Made by a program: the position numbers and the translations under genes. Shown here one piece after another: positions 1 to 9,150 of a stretch of DNA of 64,000 nucleotides. Each line of letters begins with the position of its first letter. Position 1 is the first letter of the stretch. Where the stretch lies: assembly GCA_034112325.1 (NCBI GenBank), contig JAWUVO010000087.1, positions 21,915-85,914 on the forward strand, written 5' to 3'. The notes under the pieces were generated by a model that had not been told where the DNA came from, did no database searches, and worked only from the letters and a program-made list of their open reading frames with translations. This DNA is from Bermanella sp034112325. GTDB taxonomy: Bacteria; Pseudomonadota; Gammaproteobacteria; Pseudomonadales; Oceanobacteraceae.

Positions 1-326
1 GAATTGGTGGTGGCACCGGCTGGATAAAGTTTAGCGGCTACTATTTGGCCCGTTTTAGCGGCTTCAGCAATAATCTCTGGTGTGGTGTTATCGGTTAAAT
101 AAAGCACCATTAATGGTTTGAAATTAGCACCTTTAGGGACATGGGTATTAATTCGATCTAAATAGCCCAGTGCTTGCTCGGCATTCATTACAGGCGGTGT
201 AAGATTGGGCATTATTATCGCGCGACCCATGACACTTGCGGTTGGCGGTACTGTGTATTGTAAAAAATCACCATCTCTTAGGTGTATATGCCAATCGTCG
301 GGTCTAACAATCGTTAGTTCATTCAT
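1..326 (-). CDS. pyrC: Dihydroorotase PyrC (N-terminal part, cut by window edge)
   Basis: This is the first 108 codons of a homodimeric-type dihydroorotase, which closes N-carbamoyl-aspartate to dihydroorotate in cytosolic pyrimidine synthesis. The translation opens with RPDDWHIHLRDGD at residues 8-20; H13 and H15 are the HxH zinc ligands. K99 in AAKLYPAGATTN fits the lysine that is carboxylated to bridge the two metals. The frame runs off the left edge, so the C-terminal two thirds is not visible. The ATG at 326 is the natural start because the conserved motif begins seven residues later. The gene points away from the CheW/CZB gene across a 277-bp gap. Confidence 0.93.
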   Translation of the reverse strand, partial: MNELTIVRPDDWHIHLRDGDFLQYTVPPTASVMGRAIIMPNLTPPVMNAEQALGYLDRINTHVPKGANFKPLMVLYLTDNTTPEIIAEAAKTGQIVAAKLYPAGATTN

Positions 327-464
327 AAATATTAAAACCTTAATGTAAAAATTATGCGCAATATTATAACAAAAACCAGTTTGCTGTCCTTATTAACCCA
401 GAGTAATTAACTCACATGCTTAAATTAAGCGGTTTATTATGTGTTTTACCATAATACTCAATTA

Positions 465-488
465 TTCCGATAATAACAATTATCGGAA
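465..488. repeat. Perfect 10-bp inverted repeat in the pyrC/CheW-CZB gap
   Basis: TTCCGATAAT and its exact reverse complement are separated by four bases (AACA). The site lies between the divergent pyrC and CheW/CZB genes, about 115 bp before the latter's ATG. No T-run follows on either strand, so an operator or cruciform fits better than a terminator. No specific regulator is recognised. Confidence 0.6.
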
Positions 489-603
489 ATAGTAGTTACT
501 TGTGAGTGAGTTATTAACCCAATACAGTTGTATAAATTGCATATACCCATCTATTACCTAAACTTAAGCTAAATATGGGATTTATCATTGTCGGATTATA
601 ATT

Positions 604-1455
604 ATGGAAACTGCTGCTGAAATTAAGGAAGTCGAGGGACTTTATGAGGGTGTTAGTTATATTGAAGTTATTACCTTTTTTGTAGGCGGTACTCAATATG
701 CTACACCTGTCAGCGAAGTTCGGTATATTGAGCAAGATAAGCGTAAAACTACTCGTATTGAACTTGATCAAAAATTAGGTGCAGAGGTAACAACTTATCA
801 GGGCAAGCCTGTCCCAATTTACGATTTTGCTAACTTAATGGGATGTGAAGCTGAGTATAAAAAGAATTTAGACTTCCTTGCTATCTTAACCGCCAGACAG
901 CGGGATCATGAAGATTGGATTGTTAATTTAGAATCTAGTCTTAAAAACAATACTGAATTTAAGGGCGCTTTAGATGCTACTCAATGTGAGCTTGGCAAAT
1001 GGTTGAGCGACTATAAGGCAGACGATGAAATACTCGCAGAAATTTTATCTAGCTTTTCTGAGCCCCACGAAGCATTACATGCCTTAGCTGGCGAGTTACT
1101 TGCGCAGCGTGATATTGGCGAGCTCGATAAGGCGCTAGAAGTATTAAAATATCAAAAGACACGTTCGTTTGCTAAAATAATTGACATATTTGAATCGGCA
1201 AAGGAACGAGTGATAAATATTACACGCCCTATTCTTCTATATATTGATACATCAAAGAAGTTAATCGCCGTTCGCCTTAACGCTATAAGTGACATTGTTA
1301 GCTATAAAAAAACTGCGTTCACTTCTCAATCAGATGTAGATGATAATAAAAAACTGAATAATCTAACGTTTGTTGCAGGTTATCTTGAGAATGAAGGTAA
1401 TGAGCCACCTTGTGTGTTGCTAGATTGGAGGCTTTTCACAAGTCCTAATGCTTAA
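604..1455 (+). CDS. CheW-like adaptor with an internal CZB zinc-binding domain
   Basis: This 283-residue protein seems to be a CheW fold split by a chemoreceptor zinc-binding (CZB) domain. Residues about 20-80 look like the first CheW half (ITFFVGGTQYATPVSEVRYI, then PVPIYDFANLMG). Residues about 90-180 carry the CZB pattern: H102, C128 in TQCELGKW, and H155/H159 in PHEALH, the expected Zn ligands. Residues about 195-278 look like the second CheW half, ending in VLLDWRLF. There is no signal peptide or membrane segment, so it is probably cytosolic. CZB domains of known proteins sense zinc or hypochlorous acid. No cheA or chemoreceptor gene lies nearby, so its partner is unknown. A bidirectional terminator follows. 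Confidence 0.75.
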   Translation: METAAEIKEVEGLYEGVSYIEVITFFVGGTQYATPVSEVRYIEQDKRKTTRIELDQKLGAEVTTYQGKPVPIYDFANLMGCEAEYKKNLDFLAILTARQRDHEDWIVNLESSLKNNTEFKGALDATQCELGKWLSDYKADDEILAEILSSFSEPHEALHALAGELLAQRDIGELDKALEVLKYQKTRSFAKIIDIFESAKERVINITRPILLYIDTSKKLIAVRLNAISDIVSYKKTAFTSQSDVDDNKKLNNLTFVAGYLENEGNEPPCVLLDWRLFTSPNA

Positions 1456-1468
1456 TGTAAACGAATAC

Positions 1469-1508
1469 AAAAAAAGGCTTGGAGATTAATTATCTGCAAG
1501 CCTTTTTT
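1469..1508. terminator. Bidirectional terminator between CheW/CZB and gorA
   Basis: An A-tract plus GGCTTG (1469-1481) pairs with CAAGCC plus a T-tract (1497-1508). It can serve both the + strand CheW/CZB gene and the converging gorA gene. Confidence 0.85.
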
Positions 1509-1543
1509 ATTGTTTTATCGCTTAATTAAACCAGCTGGTCACA

Positions 1544-2893
1544 CTAGGATCTAGGTGTTCGCATTGTCACAAACTCTTCAGCTGAACTAGGGTGAATACC
1601 TATCGTGCTATCGAATACAGCCTTACTTGCACCTGCTTTTATGGCAATGGCAATGCCTTGCATTATTTCGGCGGCATGCTCTCCAACCATATGGGCACCA
1701 ATCACTTTATCATTTTCAGAATTAACAATCAGCTTCATATAAGTGCGCTCTATAGAGTCCGTAAGCGTTAATCTTAGAGCTTTAAATTCACTTTCGAAAA
1801 CAGTTATGCCAACCCCCTGTTCTTTGGCTTGCTCTTCAGTTAATCCTACAGTTGCTAGACTAGGTTGGCTAAAAACAGCGGTTGGTATATCTGAGTAGGT
1901 TAAAACCTCGTCAGAGCCTTGATACTGCTGACGTAAAAATGTCATGGCTTCAGCCAGTGCAACCGGTGTTAACTGCGGAGTATCAATTAAGTCACCCATG
2001 GCATAAATACCAGGTGACGATGTTTCAAATTTATCGTTTACTTTTATCGTGTTATTTTTATTAAGCGCGATATTTAACTCATTGATGCCTAAATTTTCAA
2101 TATTAGGATTTCGGCCAGCAGTATTAATAACTAAATCGGCCTCTTCTATTCTTCCTGATTTAAATGAGACTAAAAATTTATCACCTTTTTGCTTGATAGA
2201 TAACGGTGGCTCAGGAATAAGCTCTATCCCTTTTTTTAGAATTTCACGTTCAGCAATCTCTCTGGTTGATCCATCAAAACCTCTTAGAAGTTTGCCAGAT
2301 CGGGATGCTATTTTAACATCACAGCCAAGATTGTTTAAAATACCTGAAAATTCAACAGCAATATATCCGCTTCCTACTACCACTACAGATTTTGGAAATG
2401 TCTCCATGTAGAAAAAGTCATTACTGTTTATCGCAAGCTCTTCACCTTCTATCCCTAGTGATGCTGGCCAGCCGCCGGTAGCTAATAATATTTTTTCTGA
2501 TGTATAGTTTTTGCCTTCTACAGTGACCGTATTTTCACCATTTAACTTACCGTGCCCCCATAGTGTAGTGACGCCACTGTTATCTAAAAGGCCTTTATAA
2601 ATACCGTTTAAACGTTCTATTTCTTTGGTTTTGTTGTCACGCAAGGTTGGCCAGTTAAACTCTTTGAGTTCGTAGTTAAGGCCGTAACTAGCAGCCTCGT
2701 GTGCATATTGAGTAAATTCACTGGCGTAAACAAACATTTTTTTAGGTACGCAACCTACATTTACACAAGTGCCGCCAAGATAACGAGACTCAACTACAGC
2801 TACTTTTTTACCCATGGTGGCGGCCATTCTACTTGCCCTTACTCCAGCAGAGCCTGCGCCAATGACAATTAAATCAAAATCGAATTCACTCAT
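1544..2893 (-). CDS. gorA: Glutathione-disulfide reductase GorA
   Basis: This NADPH-dependent flavoenzyme reduces oxidised glutathione in the cytosol. The N-terminal FAD motif is GAGSAGVRA (12-20). The redox-active disulfide is C43/C48 in GGTCVNVGCVPKK. A second dinucleotide fold starts at VVVGSGYIAVE and is followed by SRSGKLLRGFD, whose arginines fit NADPH rather than NADH specificity. The C-terminal interface ends in GIHPSSAEEF, with H434 and E439 as the catalytic pair. The length of 449 is typical. It is a single gene, 146 bp from the end of the gsp operon. Confidence 0.95.
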   Translation of the reverse strand: MSEFDFDLIVIGAGSAGVRASRMAATMGKKVAVVESRYLGGTCVNVGCVPKKMFVYASEFTQYAHEAASYGLNYELKEFNWPTLRDNKTKEIERLNGIYKGLLDNSGVTTLWGHGKLNGENTVTVEGKNYTSEKILLATGGWPASLGIEGEELAINSNDFFYMETFPKSVVVVGSGYIAVEFSGILNNLGCDVKIASRSGKLLRGFDGSTREIAEREILKKGIELIPEPPLSIKQKGDKFLVSFKSGRIEEADLVINTAGRNPNIENLGINELNIALNKNNTIKVNDKFETSSPGIYAMGDLIDTPQLTPVALAEAMTFLRQQYQGSDEVLTYSDIPTAVFSQPSLATVGLTEEQAKEQGVGITVFESEFKALRLTLTDSIERTYMKLIVNSENDKVIGAHMVGEHAAEIMQGIAIAIKAGASKAVFDSTIGIHPSSAEEFVTMRTPRS

Positions 2894-3039
2894 TATTTAC
2901 TCTTTTTACTCTTGAAAGCTTTATATTGAATAGGACATTGAAATACACTGGTTACTATTCTTTAAATAGTGTCGAGCCTTCAATATCTAATAATCTAATG
3001 CCGCACTGTTATTACAGCTGGTTAATTATAGTTAGCTAA

Positions 3040-3570
3040 TTATAGCTTTAGCACAGCTCTTAAATTTACTGTACCTGCTCCGACTTTATCTACAGAGATT
3101 TGTTCAACTTTAATTCCTTTTTGAGACTCTAGAGTTTCGATCCAATCTATAGAAGAATCAAAACTCACCTTCTCTAACCAAACTCTTAAGCCGCTATCTC
3201 CATTAGGTTCAAAGCGTTTAAGCTTAATACCTTTTGTCTTTGCCATGCTATTGACTAGGCTTAGTATCGATTCATTACCATTAGATCCAGTATTAGAGGT
3301 CCCTTGTACTAGGTAAGCATTTTCTTTTAGCTTTGTGTGAAACTTTAGTTCGCTTACAAGTTTGCTTTCAGCTTGTTTTACACTTGTAATAGTAGGCTGA
3401 ACTATCCATGCAAAAATTAAAGCTAGTGCTATTAATATAGCCAACGCCTTTAGTACTAATGCATCTTTTGAAGGCAGCGCTTGATACCAGTCATTACTCT
3501 TTTTATAAATATCACTGGTGATTAAGCGTTGATGGATTTTTTCTTTTAAAAGTGAGATTTTATCATCCAT
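3040..3570 (-). CDS. gspM: Type II secretion inner-membrane protein GspM
   Basis: This bitopic protein of the T2SS inner-membrane platform partners GspL. The 176-residue sequence has a short cytosolic N-terminus (about 1-38), one membrane segment (about 39-60, LKALAILIALALIFAWIV) and a periplasmic domain of ferredoxin-like type, as usual for GspM. It is the last gene of the operon and its start overlaps gspL by 8 bp. Sequence conservation is low in this family, so the call rests on size, topology and position after gspL. No gspN follows; gorA is next. Confidence 0.88.
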   Translation of the reverse strand: MDDKISLLKEKIHQRLITSDIYKKSNDWYQALPSKDALVLKALAILIALALIFAWIVQPTITSVKQAESKLVSELKFHTKLKENAYLVQGTSNTGSNGNESILSLVNSMAKTKGIKLKRFEPNGDSGLRVWLEKVSFDSSIDWIETLESQKGIKVEQISVDKVGAGTVNLRAVLKL

Positions 3571-4738
3571 TTGATTTCACCTTAATAACCCCTTTAACCA
3601 CATTGCCAGATTGGTTTGCCGATGCGATGTCTACTTGCAAACCTTTTGTTGTTAGCTTTTGTTTAATTTGTTCCAATTGATTTACGCTAGAGCACGTAAG
3701 TGAGATTTCTAATAGTTTATTTTTTTCATTATATTTTATTGAACTATATTCAATATCCTTGAAATCATTAATCACACTTGCGGTGTCACCTAGTAATGTT
3801 GTAAATGTACCGCCACCCTTACCTATTCCGGCCGCATTTTTAATGTAATCGTTGAATTGCCTTTTCATTAATCTTTCTCGCACGATTTCATTAGGAAATA
3901 GTTGTTTATAAAACTCGATAGAGGCCTGTTCTACGGCCCTTGCTTTACTTTCAGTCTGAGCTTTATAAATTTGAGCGATGAAGAATCCAACAAATAAAAT
4001 GACTGCTAGTAGTAGTATCACGCCCTTGAATTTTGATAGCTTGTCGCTACTCTGCTTTTGTATTTTTTTAAATTCGCCAGTAAATAGTGATGTTTTTTTA
4101 ACGTCAATCTTGTTCAGTTTTTCAATTATTATTTGCTTATCAAGTTGTTTTGTCTCGACGTCTAGATTATCCAGTTGCGCTAATAAAAGATCATCTATCG
4201 CCCCTTCCTTTCCTGGCGATAGATCGCAAATATTTACAACTTTTATTTCTTTGTTAGCCTCTAGTATTGGAGCCAGGCTGTGCTCTAAAAATAACGTTGG
4301 TAAGCTGAAGGCATTTAACTCATCTACCTTTACCAAGGCAATACTGTCTATCAGTACCACTGTTATACAATCAGGAATAAATGGCAGGCTGCTTGGTAGA
4401 TAGTTTATTGAGGCTACACTATTATCTTCTGAAAAAGATCTCACTAGATTTTTTGTTGTTACTAGAGCGTAGGCTTTACCAGCTTCTTTGCCTATGTATT
4501 TTATATGAGTGTTCTCTAGATCGCTGCTGATAGATTCCTCTATAGCAAACGGCAATGCTTTTTCAATTTGTTTGTCTTGTTTAAGCGGCATGACAACTGA
4601 AATAATATTAATAGCATTATCTATGATAAAAATGCTTTTATTATTAATGTCTTCACTTGTTGTTAGTATCTGCAAGTTCAAACTATCATCGAATTGATAG
4701 TAAGTTTTGTCTGAGCTATTTAGTAATAATGTATTCAT
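3563..4738 (-). CDS. gspL: Type II secretion protein GspL
   Basis: GspL links the cytosolic ATPase GspE to the inner-membrane platform. The 391-residue protein has an actin-like cytosolic part (residues about 1-230), one membrane helix (about 240-260, GVILLLAVILFVGFFIAQIY) and a periplasmic domain that pairs with GspM. I place the start at the ATG at 4738, which overlaps the gspK stop in a TAATG junction. The longer open frame would need a TTG. The overlap suggests translational coupling with gspK. Confidence 0.9.
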   Translation of the reverse strand: MNTLLLNSSDKTYYQFDDSLNLQILTTSEDINNKSIFIIDNAINIISVVMPLKQDKQIEKALPFAIEESISSDLENTHIKYIGKEAGKAYALVTTKNLVRSFSEDNSVASINYLPSSLPFIPDCITVVLIDSIALVKVDELNAFSLPTLFLEHSLAPILEANKEIKVVNICDLSPGKEGAIDDLLLAQLDNLDVETKQLDKQIIIEKLNKIDVKKTSLFTGEFKKIQKQSSDKLSKFKGVILLLAVILFVGFFIAQIYKAQTESKARAVEQASIEFYKQLFPNEIVRERLMKRQFNDYIKNAAGIGKGGGTFTTLLGDTASVINDFKDIEYSSIKYNEKNKLLEISLTCSSVNQLEQIKQKLTTKGLQVDIASANQSGNVVKGVIKVKSNG

Positions 4739-5793
4739 TATGCCCCGGCGCAATTCATTGTCTTAACTAGTCGATTTACATCGCTAGGCTGACGAGATAG
4801 ATCCCGATATATAGTTCCGATAAAATCGGTTTCAGGGTCTCGCTTGATTATTGATTCTAGTGCTATTTCTTTGGTATCTGTCTTGAGGATACTAATGACA
4901 CTAAAATACTTTGTTTTTACATCAAAATCACTTTTATCCCAAATATTTGAATTATTTGCATTGTCTTCCTGATCGTCAGCGGGGTTATTGGCCGCTGTGA
5001 TCAGCTCTTTTATCGTTGGCTCCTCAAAGAGATCGTCAACCGCTTTAAATACAAAGTCATTTCGCCCTGCCGGTCCGCATGCGTTTGACCTGGTCTTATT
5101 TATGATTTGGGTGCTCTGTTCAAGCGAGAGTTTAGCGTCCCATGCCGACAAAACAAAAGGATTTGAGGTGTTTATATTAAGTGGAGTAGCCATTGGTAAG
5201 GCGGTTACATAGGGCTCAAGAATTCTAAAATCGGTTGCGCTCATACCCTTAATTAACATTAGCTCACTAATGTGGCTAAACTCTATTTCTGGTGATGTAT
5301 AGCCCGGAGTTAAGCTTTCATACTCATAGTTAAACGAACTATCAGCTGTGAACCACTCAGTTAAGTTGTTCGCGACACTCGTGTCTAACCCTAGGTCAGA
5401 AAGCAATCTAACGAATCTAGCTTTTGCTTCATTGTGCTGAGGATGTTTTGGGTGTAACGAATTTACATTAAACAAACCCTGGAGATCTCGTATATATATG
5501 GCAACCTGAGCGCCACCAAGTGTTAAAGGAAACGGCTGATTCCATAATTCTGAGGCGGTGTCCCATAGTTCGTTGGCGTCTTTATCTCGTTTATTGTCAA
5601 ACATTAGACCCGCCTTGGCGATATCTTCAATACTTAGCAGGGTAATGAATGTACTTGTATTTTCTAATGTGGAGGTGGCCTGCCTAAACGCTTGCTCTTG
5701 CTGTGTTTGAATAGAAACAGCTAACATAGATACTAACGCAAAAATAAATAGCACCGTTATTAAAGCAACACCCGACTGTTTATTGAAATGCAT
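4738..5793 (-). CDS. gspK: Type II secretion minor pseudopilin GspK
   Basis: GspK is the large minor pseudopilin at the pseudopilus tip. The N-terminus, MHFNKQSGVALITVLFIFAL, is a short basic leader with prepilin-type cleavage after the glycine and a hydrophobic helix. The large globular part includes DLQGLFNVNSLHP and LNINTSNPFVLSAW, regions expected in GspK. There is no glutamate at +5 of the mature protein, which is characteristic of GspK. The ATG at 5793 has GAGGTG upstream, so it is preferred over an upstream TTG. The 351-residue length suits the family. Its 5' end overlaps gspJ. Confidence 0.93.
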   Translation of the reverse strand: MHFNKQSGVALITVLFIFALVSMLAVSIQTQQEQAFRQATSTLENTSTFITLLSIEDIAKAGLMFDNKRDKDANELWDTASELWNQPFPLTLGGAQVAIYIRDLQGLFNVNSLHPKHPQHNEAKARFVRLLSDLGLDTSVANNLTEWFTADSSFNYEYESLTPGYTSPEIEFSHISELMLIKGMSATDFRILEPYVTALPMATPLNINTSNPFVLSAWDAKLSLEQSTQIINKTRSNACGPAGRNDFVFKAVDDLFEEPTIKELITAANNPADDQEDNANNSNIWDKSDFDVKTKYFSVISILKTDTKEIALESIIKRDPETDFIGTIYRDLSRQPSDVNRLVKTMNCAGA

Positions 5794-6505
5794 AGCGTGG
5801 CACCTCAAATATACGCTCTATGTCGCCGTAAGATTTGGTAGTTAATTTGAATTTGATTTGCACCAAGTCAGCGACCATGTTTTGCGCCATAGAGACTGGT
5901 GGCCAGTCATCTTGCCAGTCATTAGATCGTATTGAATTTTGATCATCTACTAAATCTAATAACAATCCTCTGAACTGGAAGCTAGCTTCTTGCATATCAT
6001 CAAGTAAAACCTGAATCACGGGCTGGGTATTGGATGTAATGTCTAGCACGGGCCAAAATATACGTACAAAGCAATTAGAATTATCATCAGCAGGCTGACC
6101 AGAGTTAATACTTTGAGCATCTTCGCAGTACTCGTGATCAAGGGGGCGAACTGCATATCCAGCGCGCAATATATTGGATTGCTTTTTATCTGGGTTAAAT
6201 GGTTCTGTTGGTACACCAGAGTACGAGAACTCAATTAAGTTATCACCCTCACTTGTGACCGCTAGTGATAGATCGCCATAAATATCATTGGCCTGCCGCC
6301 CTGCAATCTGACTGAAGTCTTTACGCATAAATAAATCCATTCTTTGCAGGTTTTTAATCTCCATGCTTCTGACTTCAAGACTTTGTTTTGTATCGGCGCC
6401 GCTAATGAGTAGTTGGCTTGCGCCTACCCCAATAATGGCCGTAATGGTGATGGCAATAAGCACTTCTAATAAGGTGAAACCTTGTTGGCTATTATAGTGC
6501 TTCAT
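5780..6505 (-). CDS. gspJ: Type II secretion minor pseudopilin GspJ
   Basis: This minor pseudopilin of the tip complex has the prepilin signature QQGFTLLEVLIAITITAI near residues 7-24. Peptidase cleavage is expected after the glycine, with E at +5. The globular part is rich in beta strands, as in GspJ. The ATG at 6505 lies inside the end of gspI (14-bp overlap), suggesting coupled translation. The prepilin peptidase that must process it is not in this window. Confidence 0.92.
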   Translation of the reverse strand: MKHYNSQQGFTLLEVLIAITITAIIGVGASQLLISGADTKQSLEVRSMEIKNLQRMDLFMRKDFSQIAGRQANDIYGDLSLAVTSEGDNLIEFSYSGVPTEPFNPDKKQSNILRAGYAVRPLDHEYCEDAQSINSGQPADDNSNCFVRIFWPVLDITSNTQPVIQVLLDDMQEASFQFRGLLLDLVDDQNSIRSNDWQDDWPPVSMAQNMVADLVQIKFKLTTKSYGDIERIFEVPRYAFQ

Positions 6506-6881
6506 TAGCAAGGTACGCCGTCAGAGTAATGATTGATGAAGGCTGATCTTTTAGTGACACAGTGACTAAAACTTCTCTTACCTCAAGCGGTATGGATATA
6601 CCTGAAAAACTTTTTTTATCGGCCACTACTTTTTCAATCGACCAATCCAAATTTGCCATTTTATAATCAGTCTGCCCTGACTTAATATCTTCCCAAGGTT
6701 TTGATCTAAGTTCTATTATTTCGTTTTCGGCTATCCAGTTAGCAAATATTTTTTGCTCAATAGTTAATTGATTGTCGATGGCACCAACGGTAGCTTGTGA
6801 TAACGAGGTAGCAAGTAATGCAAATATAGTAAGTGCGATCATTACCTCTAGTAAGGTGAAGCCTTTATTGTTCAATCTCAT
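6492..6881 (-). CDS. gspI: Type II secretion minor pseudopilin GspI
   Basis: At 129 residues this has the usual size of GspI, which nucleates the tip trimer with GspJ and GspK. The leader is MRLNNKG, followed by FTLLEVMIALTIFALLAT, a class III prepilin signal with E at +5. Its ATG overlaps the gspH stop in an ATGA junction. The mature part carries NWIAENEIIELR, a conserved GspI-type stretch. Confidence 0.93.
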   Translation of the reverse strand: MRLNNKGFTLLEVMIALTIFALLATSLSQATVGAIDNQLTIEQKIFANWIAENEIIELRSKPWEDIKSGQTDYKMANLDWSIEKVVADKKSFSGISIPLEVREVLVTVSLKDQPSSIITLTAYLANEAL

Positions 6882-7459
6882 GCTTCTCCCGGGGTCATAA
6901 TTGGGCTTACTTTGAATCGGCCTGCGCCATTTCCAGTAATAGAGATTGTTTTTTCATAGTCGGCCAAGCCAATTTCAAATTCAATGATAGATTGAATTCC
7001 TGAGGCTTGAATAATAAGCTGAGGTATAACGGTCTGATCATCATTTTTCTGGAAGTTGAGCGGTACTTCACTACCATTTATAAACATTCTTATTTCAGAC
7101 TCGGGATCAAGTTCAACAGGTATCAGTACCCTCGACTCGTATGCTGCCCAGTCCCAAGTCTCCTTCTGTTCGTTTTGTTGCTGGATGTCGGCATTGCTAT
7201 CAGTGGGGTCTTGTTTTACTTGTTGCCAACTATAAGGTGTCGCACTGTATTTTGTAAAATATATAGCAATGCTTTTATTGTTTAAAATTGCTTCGTCTGT
7301 GGCTTCTTCTAAATAATATAGAAACGCTTGCGAATTAAGTTTAAGCGCGTCTGCCCGAGGGTCGCTGTCGGTGTTTAATGCGGTAATAGAAACTAACATT
7401 GCAATCACCACGATCACCACAAGAATTTCTATTAATGTAAACCCTCGGTTAGGCTTCAT
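6878..7459 (-). CDS. gspH: Type II secretion minor pseudopilin GspH
   Basis: GspH joins the tip complex to the GspG filament. The leader MKPNRG precedes FTLIEILVVIVVIAMLVSIT. The 193-residue length is at the upper end for GspH. A hydrophilic glutamine/aspartate-rich segment around residues 75-95 looks like an insertion into the variable beta-strand region. The ATG at 7459 is six bases from the gspG stop. Confidence 0.9.
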   Translation of the reverse strand: MKPNRGFTLIEILVVIVVIAMLVSITALNTDSDPRADALKLNSQAFLYYLEEATDEAILNNKSIAIYFTKYSATPYSWQQVKQDPTDSNADIQQQNEQKETWDWAAYESRVLIPVELDPESEIRMFINGSEVPLNFQKNDDQTVIPQLIIQASGIQSIIEFEIGLADYEKTISITGNGAGRFKVSPIMTPGEA

Positions 7460-7465
7460 TATTTA

Positions 7466-7921
7466 TTAATCGTTACTGCTTATGTCAGCGGCATCATCTT
7501 CGCCACCTTCTTGACCATCTGCACCATAAGAAATAATTTCAAACTTACCATTTTGTGAAATATATAAATAAGGGTTACCCCAAGGGTCAGTTGGCAACTT
7601 AGGAAGGTAGCCACCCTGCTTGTAGTTTTTAGGTTCTGGTGATCCAGAAGGCTTGCTGACTAATGCTTCTATGCCCTGACCTGTTGTTGGATAGGTATAA
7701 TTATCAAGTTTATATCTAGATAATGTTGAAGCAATAGTCGACATTTCAGCTTGCGCTGTCTTAACGCGAGCGGCACCTGCTTCGCCTATTATGTTGGGTG
7801 CAACCATGGCAACCAAACCTGCAATAATAGCCACAACTATCATTATTTCTAGTAGCGTAAAACCAGCTTGTTTTTTCATTTTATTAGCTTTTATCCGATT
7901 TATATTTATTTTATTTGTCAT
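7466..7921 (-). CDS. gspG: Major pseudopilin GspG
   Basis: This is the main subunit of the T2SS pseudopilus. The motif KKQAGFTLLEIMIVVAIIAG gives the cleavage site (after G) and E at +5. The C-terminal part has LPTDPWGNPYLYISQNGKFEIISYGADGQEGG-type sequence, the diagnostic GspG calcium-loop region. I chose the ATG at 7921 because AGAGG lies nine bases upstream. The resulting leader of about 20 residues is long; an internal ATG just before KKQAG has no clear Shine-Dalgarno sequence. The longest frame would need a TTG inside gspF. Confidence 0.94.
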   Translation of the reverse strand: MTNKININRIKANKMKKQAGFTLLEIMIVVAIIAGLVAMVAPNIIGEAGAARVKTAQAEMSTIASTLSRYKLDNYTYPTTGQGIEALVSKPSGSPEPKNYKQGGYLPKLPTDPWGNPYLYISQNGKFEIISYGADGQEGGEDDAADISSND

Positions 7922-7934
7922 TTTATAGGTCCTC

Positions 7935-9149
7935 TTATCCAATTAATTTATTCATACTGGTGATAGGCAACATGATCGCCACCACAATTAGCAGTACCAT
8001 TCCGCCCATTACTAACAGCATGATCGGCTCGAACATACCCACTAATGTGGTAACGGTTGCTTGCAAGTCGTTCTCTTGATTTGTTGCTGCTCGTTCAAGC
8101 ATTGAATCAAGTTCGCCACTGGTTTCGCCACTGGCAATCATGTGGAGCATCATGGGCTTGAAGATTTTGGTTTCATTCAATGCTTGATGAAGGTTACCAC
8201 CTTCCATCACTTGCTGAGCTGCGGTCGACAGGCGGTCTTTTATAACTAAGTTCTCGATAACTTGAGCTGATATCCTCATGGCATCTACTAAAGGCACACC
8301 ACTTGAGTTCAAGATAGCGAGAGTACTGATGAATCTGGATGTATTAAAACCTTTTATCATTTTTCCAAAAAAAGGCGTGTTCAATAGTAATAAGTGAAAG
8401 CGCCTTCTTAGATGTTCCTTTTTAAGGGCACTATTAAATAAGAAGCCGCCTAGTACCAGTGCTAAAAGTAATATCCAGCCACTGCTTTGTAAAAATTCAC
8501 TGGCATTTATCATTGCTTGTGTAAGTGGCGGTAACTCCTGTCCATTTTTAACAAATACGTCGACAATGTCTGGCACCACGTAAGTAAGCAAGCCAACTAC
8601 AATAATCACGGCAACAATACTTAAAATAACAGGGTAAATGGCGGCCAGTTTTATTTTCTGCTGATTAGTTTGTGATACTTCCATGTGATCGGCTAGTCGT
8701 TCTAAAACAGTATCTAAATGCCCAGCGTGTTCGCCAGCCGCCACTGTAGCGCGATAAATTGTTGGGAATGCATAGTCAAAGCTATTAAGCGCGGCTGCTA
8801 GGCTATGACCCTCTAAAACTCGAGATCGTATTTCAAGCATTAAAGTTTTTATTCTTTTTTTCTCGGTTTGCTCGGCAGTGGCTTTTAACGCTTCGTCAAT
8901 TGGAAGGCCTGCTGAAATCAAAGTAGCTAGCTGGCGTGTTAGCAATGACAGATCGGCCACATTAATTTTGCGTTTGAAAAATGTGCTACCACCGCTTTCA
9001 TTTGACTTACTTTCAATAGGATCAACAGAAACTGGCATCCACTGCTTATCTCTAAGCTGCTGCCTAACTTGTCTGGGACTGTCTGCTTCAATAACGCCTT
9101 TTTTTTGCTTACCTAGTGCGTCGATAGCTGTGTAACTAAAAGCGGCCAT
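7935..9149 (-). CDS. gspF: Type II secretion inner-membrane platform protein GspF
   Basis: GspF is the polytopic platform protein that couples GspE ATP hydrolysis to pseudopilus growth. The 404 residues hold two repeats of the GspF helical domain (about 70-190 and 270-395), each followed by membrane segments; LAAIYPVILSIVAVIIVVGLL and the last helix MLLVMGGMVLLIVVAIML are clear. The N-terminus FSYTAIDALGKQKKGVIEAD is typical. It lies one base after gspE and just before gspG. Confidence 0.96.
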   Translation of the reverse strand: MAAFSYTAIDALGKQKKGVIEADSPRQVRQQLRDKQWMPVSVDPIESKSNESGGSTFFKRKINVADLSLLTRQLATLISAGLPIDEALKATAEQTEKKRIKTLMLEIRSRVLEGHSLAAALNSFDYAFPTIYRATVAAGEHAGHLDTVLERLADHMEVSQTNQQKIKLAAIYPVILSIVAVIIVVGLLTYVVPDIVDVFVKNGQELPPLTQAMINASEFLQSSGWILLLALVLGGFLFNSALKKEHLRRRFHLLLLNTPFFGKMIKGFNTSRFISTLAILNSSGVPLVDAMRISAQVIENLVIKDRLSTAAQQVMEGGNLHQALNETKIFKPMMLHMIASGETSGELDSMLERAATNQENDLQATVTTLVGMFEPIMLLVMGGMVLLIVVAIMLPITSMNKLIG

Positions 9150-9150
9150 A

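Noticed and set aside
514..771. Minus-strand 85-codon frame over the CheW/CZB start
   Set aside because: It is antisense to the well-supported CheW/CZB gene and its upstream region, and has no recognisable domain.
2049..2411. Plus-strand 120-codon frame inside gorA
   Set aside because: It is a shadow of gorA codons; the gorA NADPH motifs are on the other strand at the same place.
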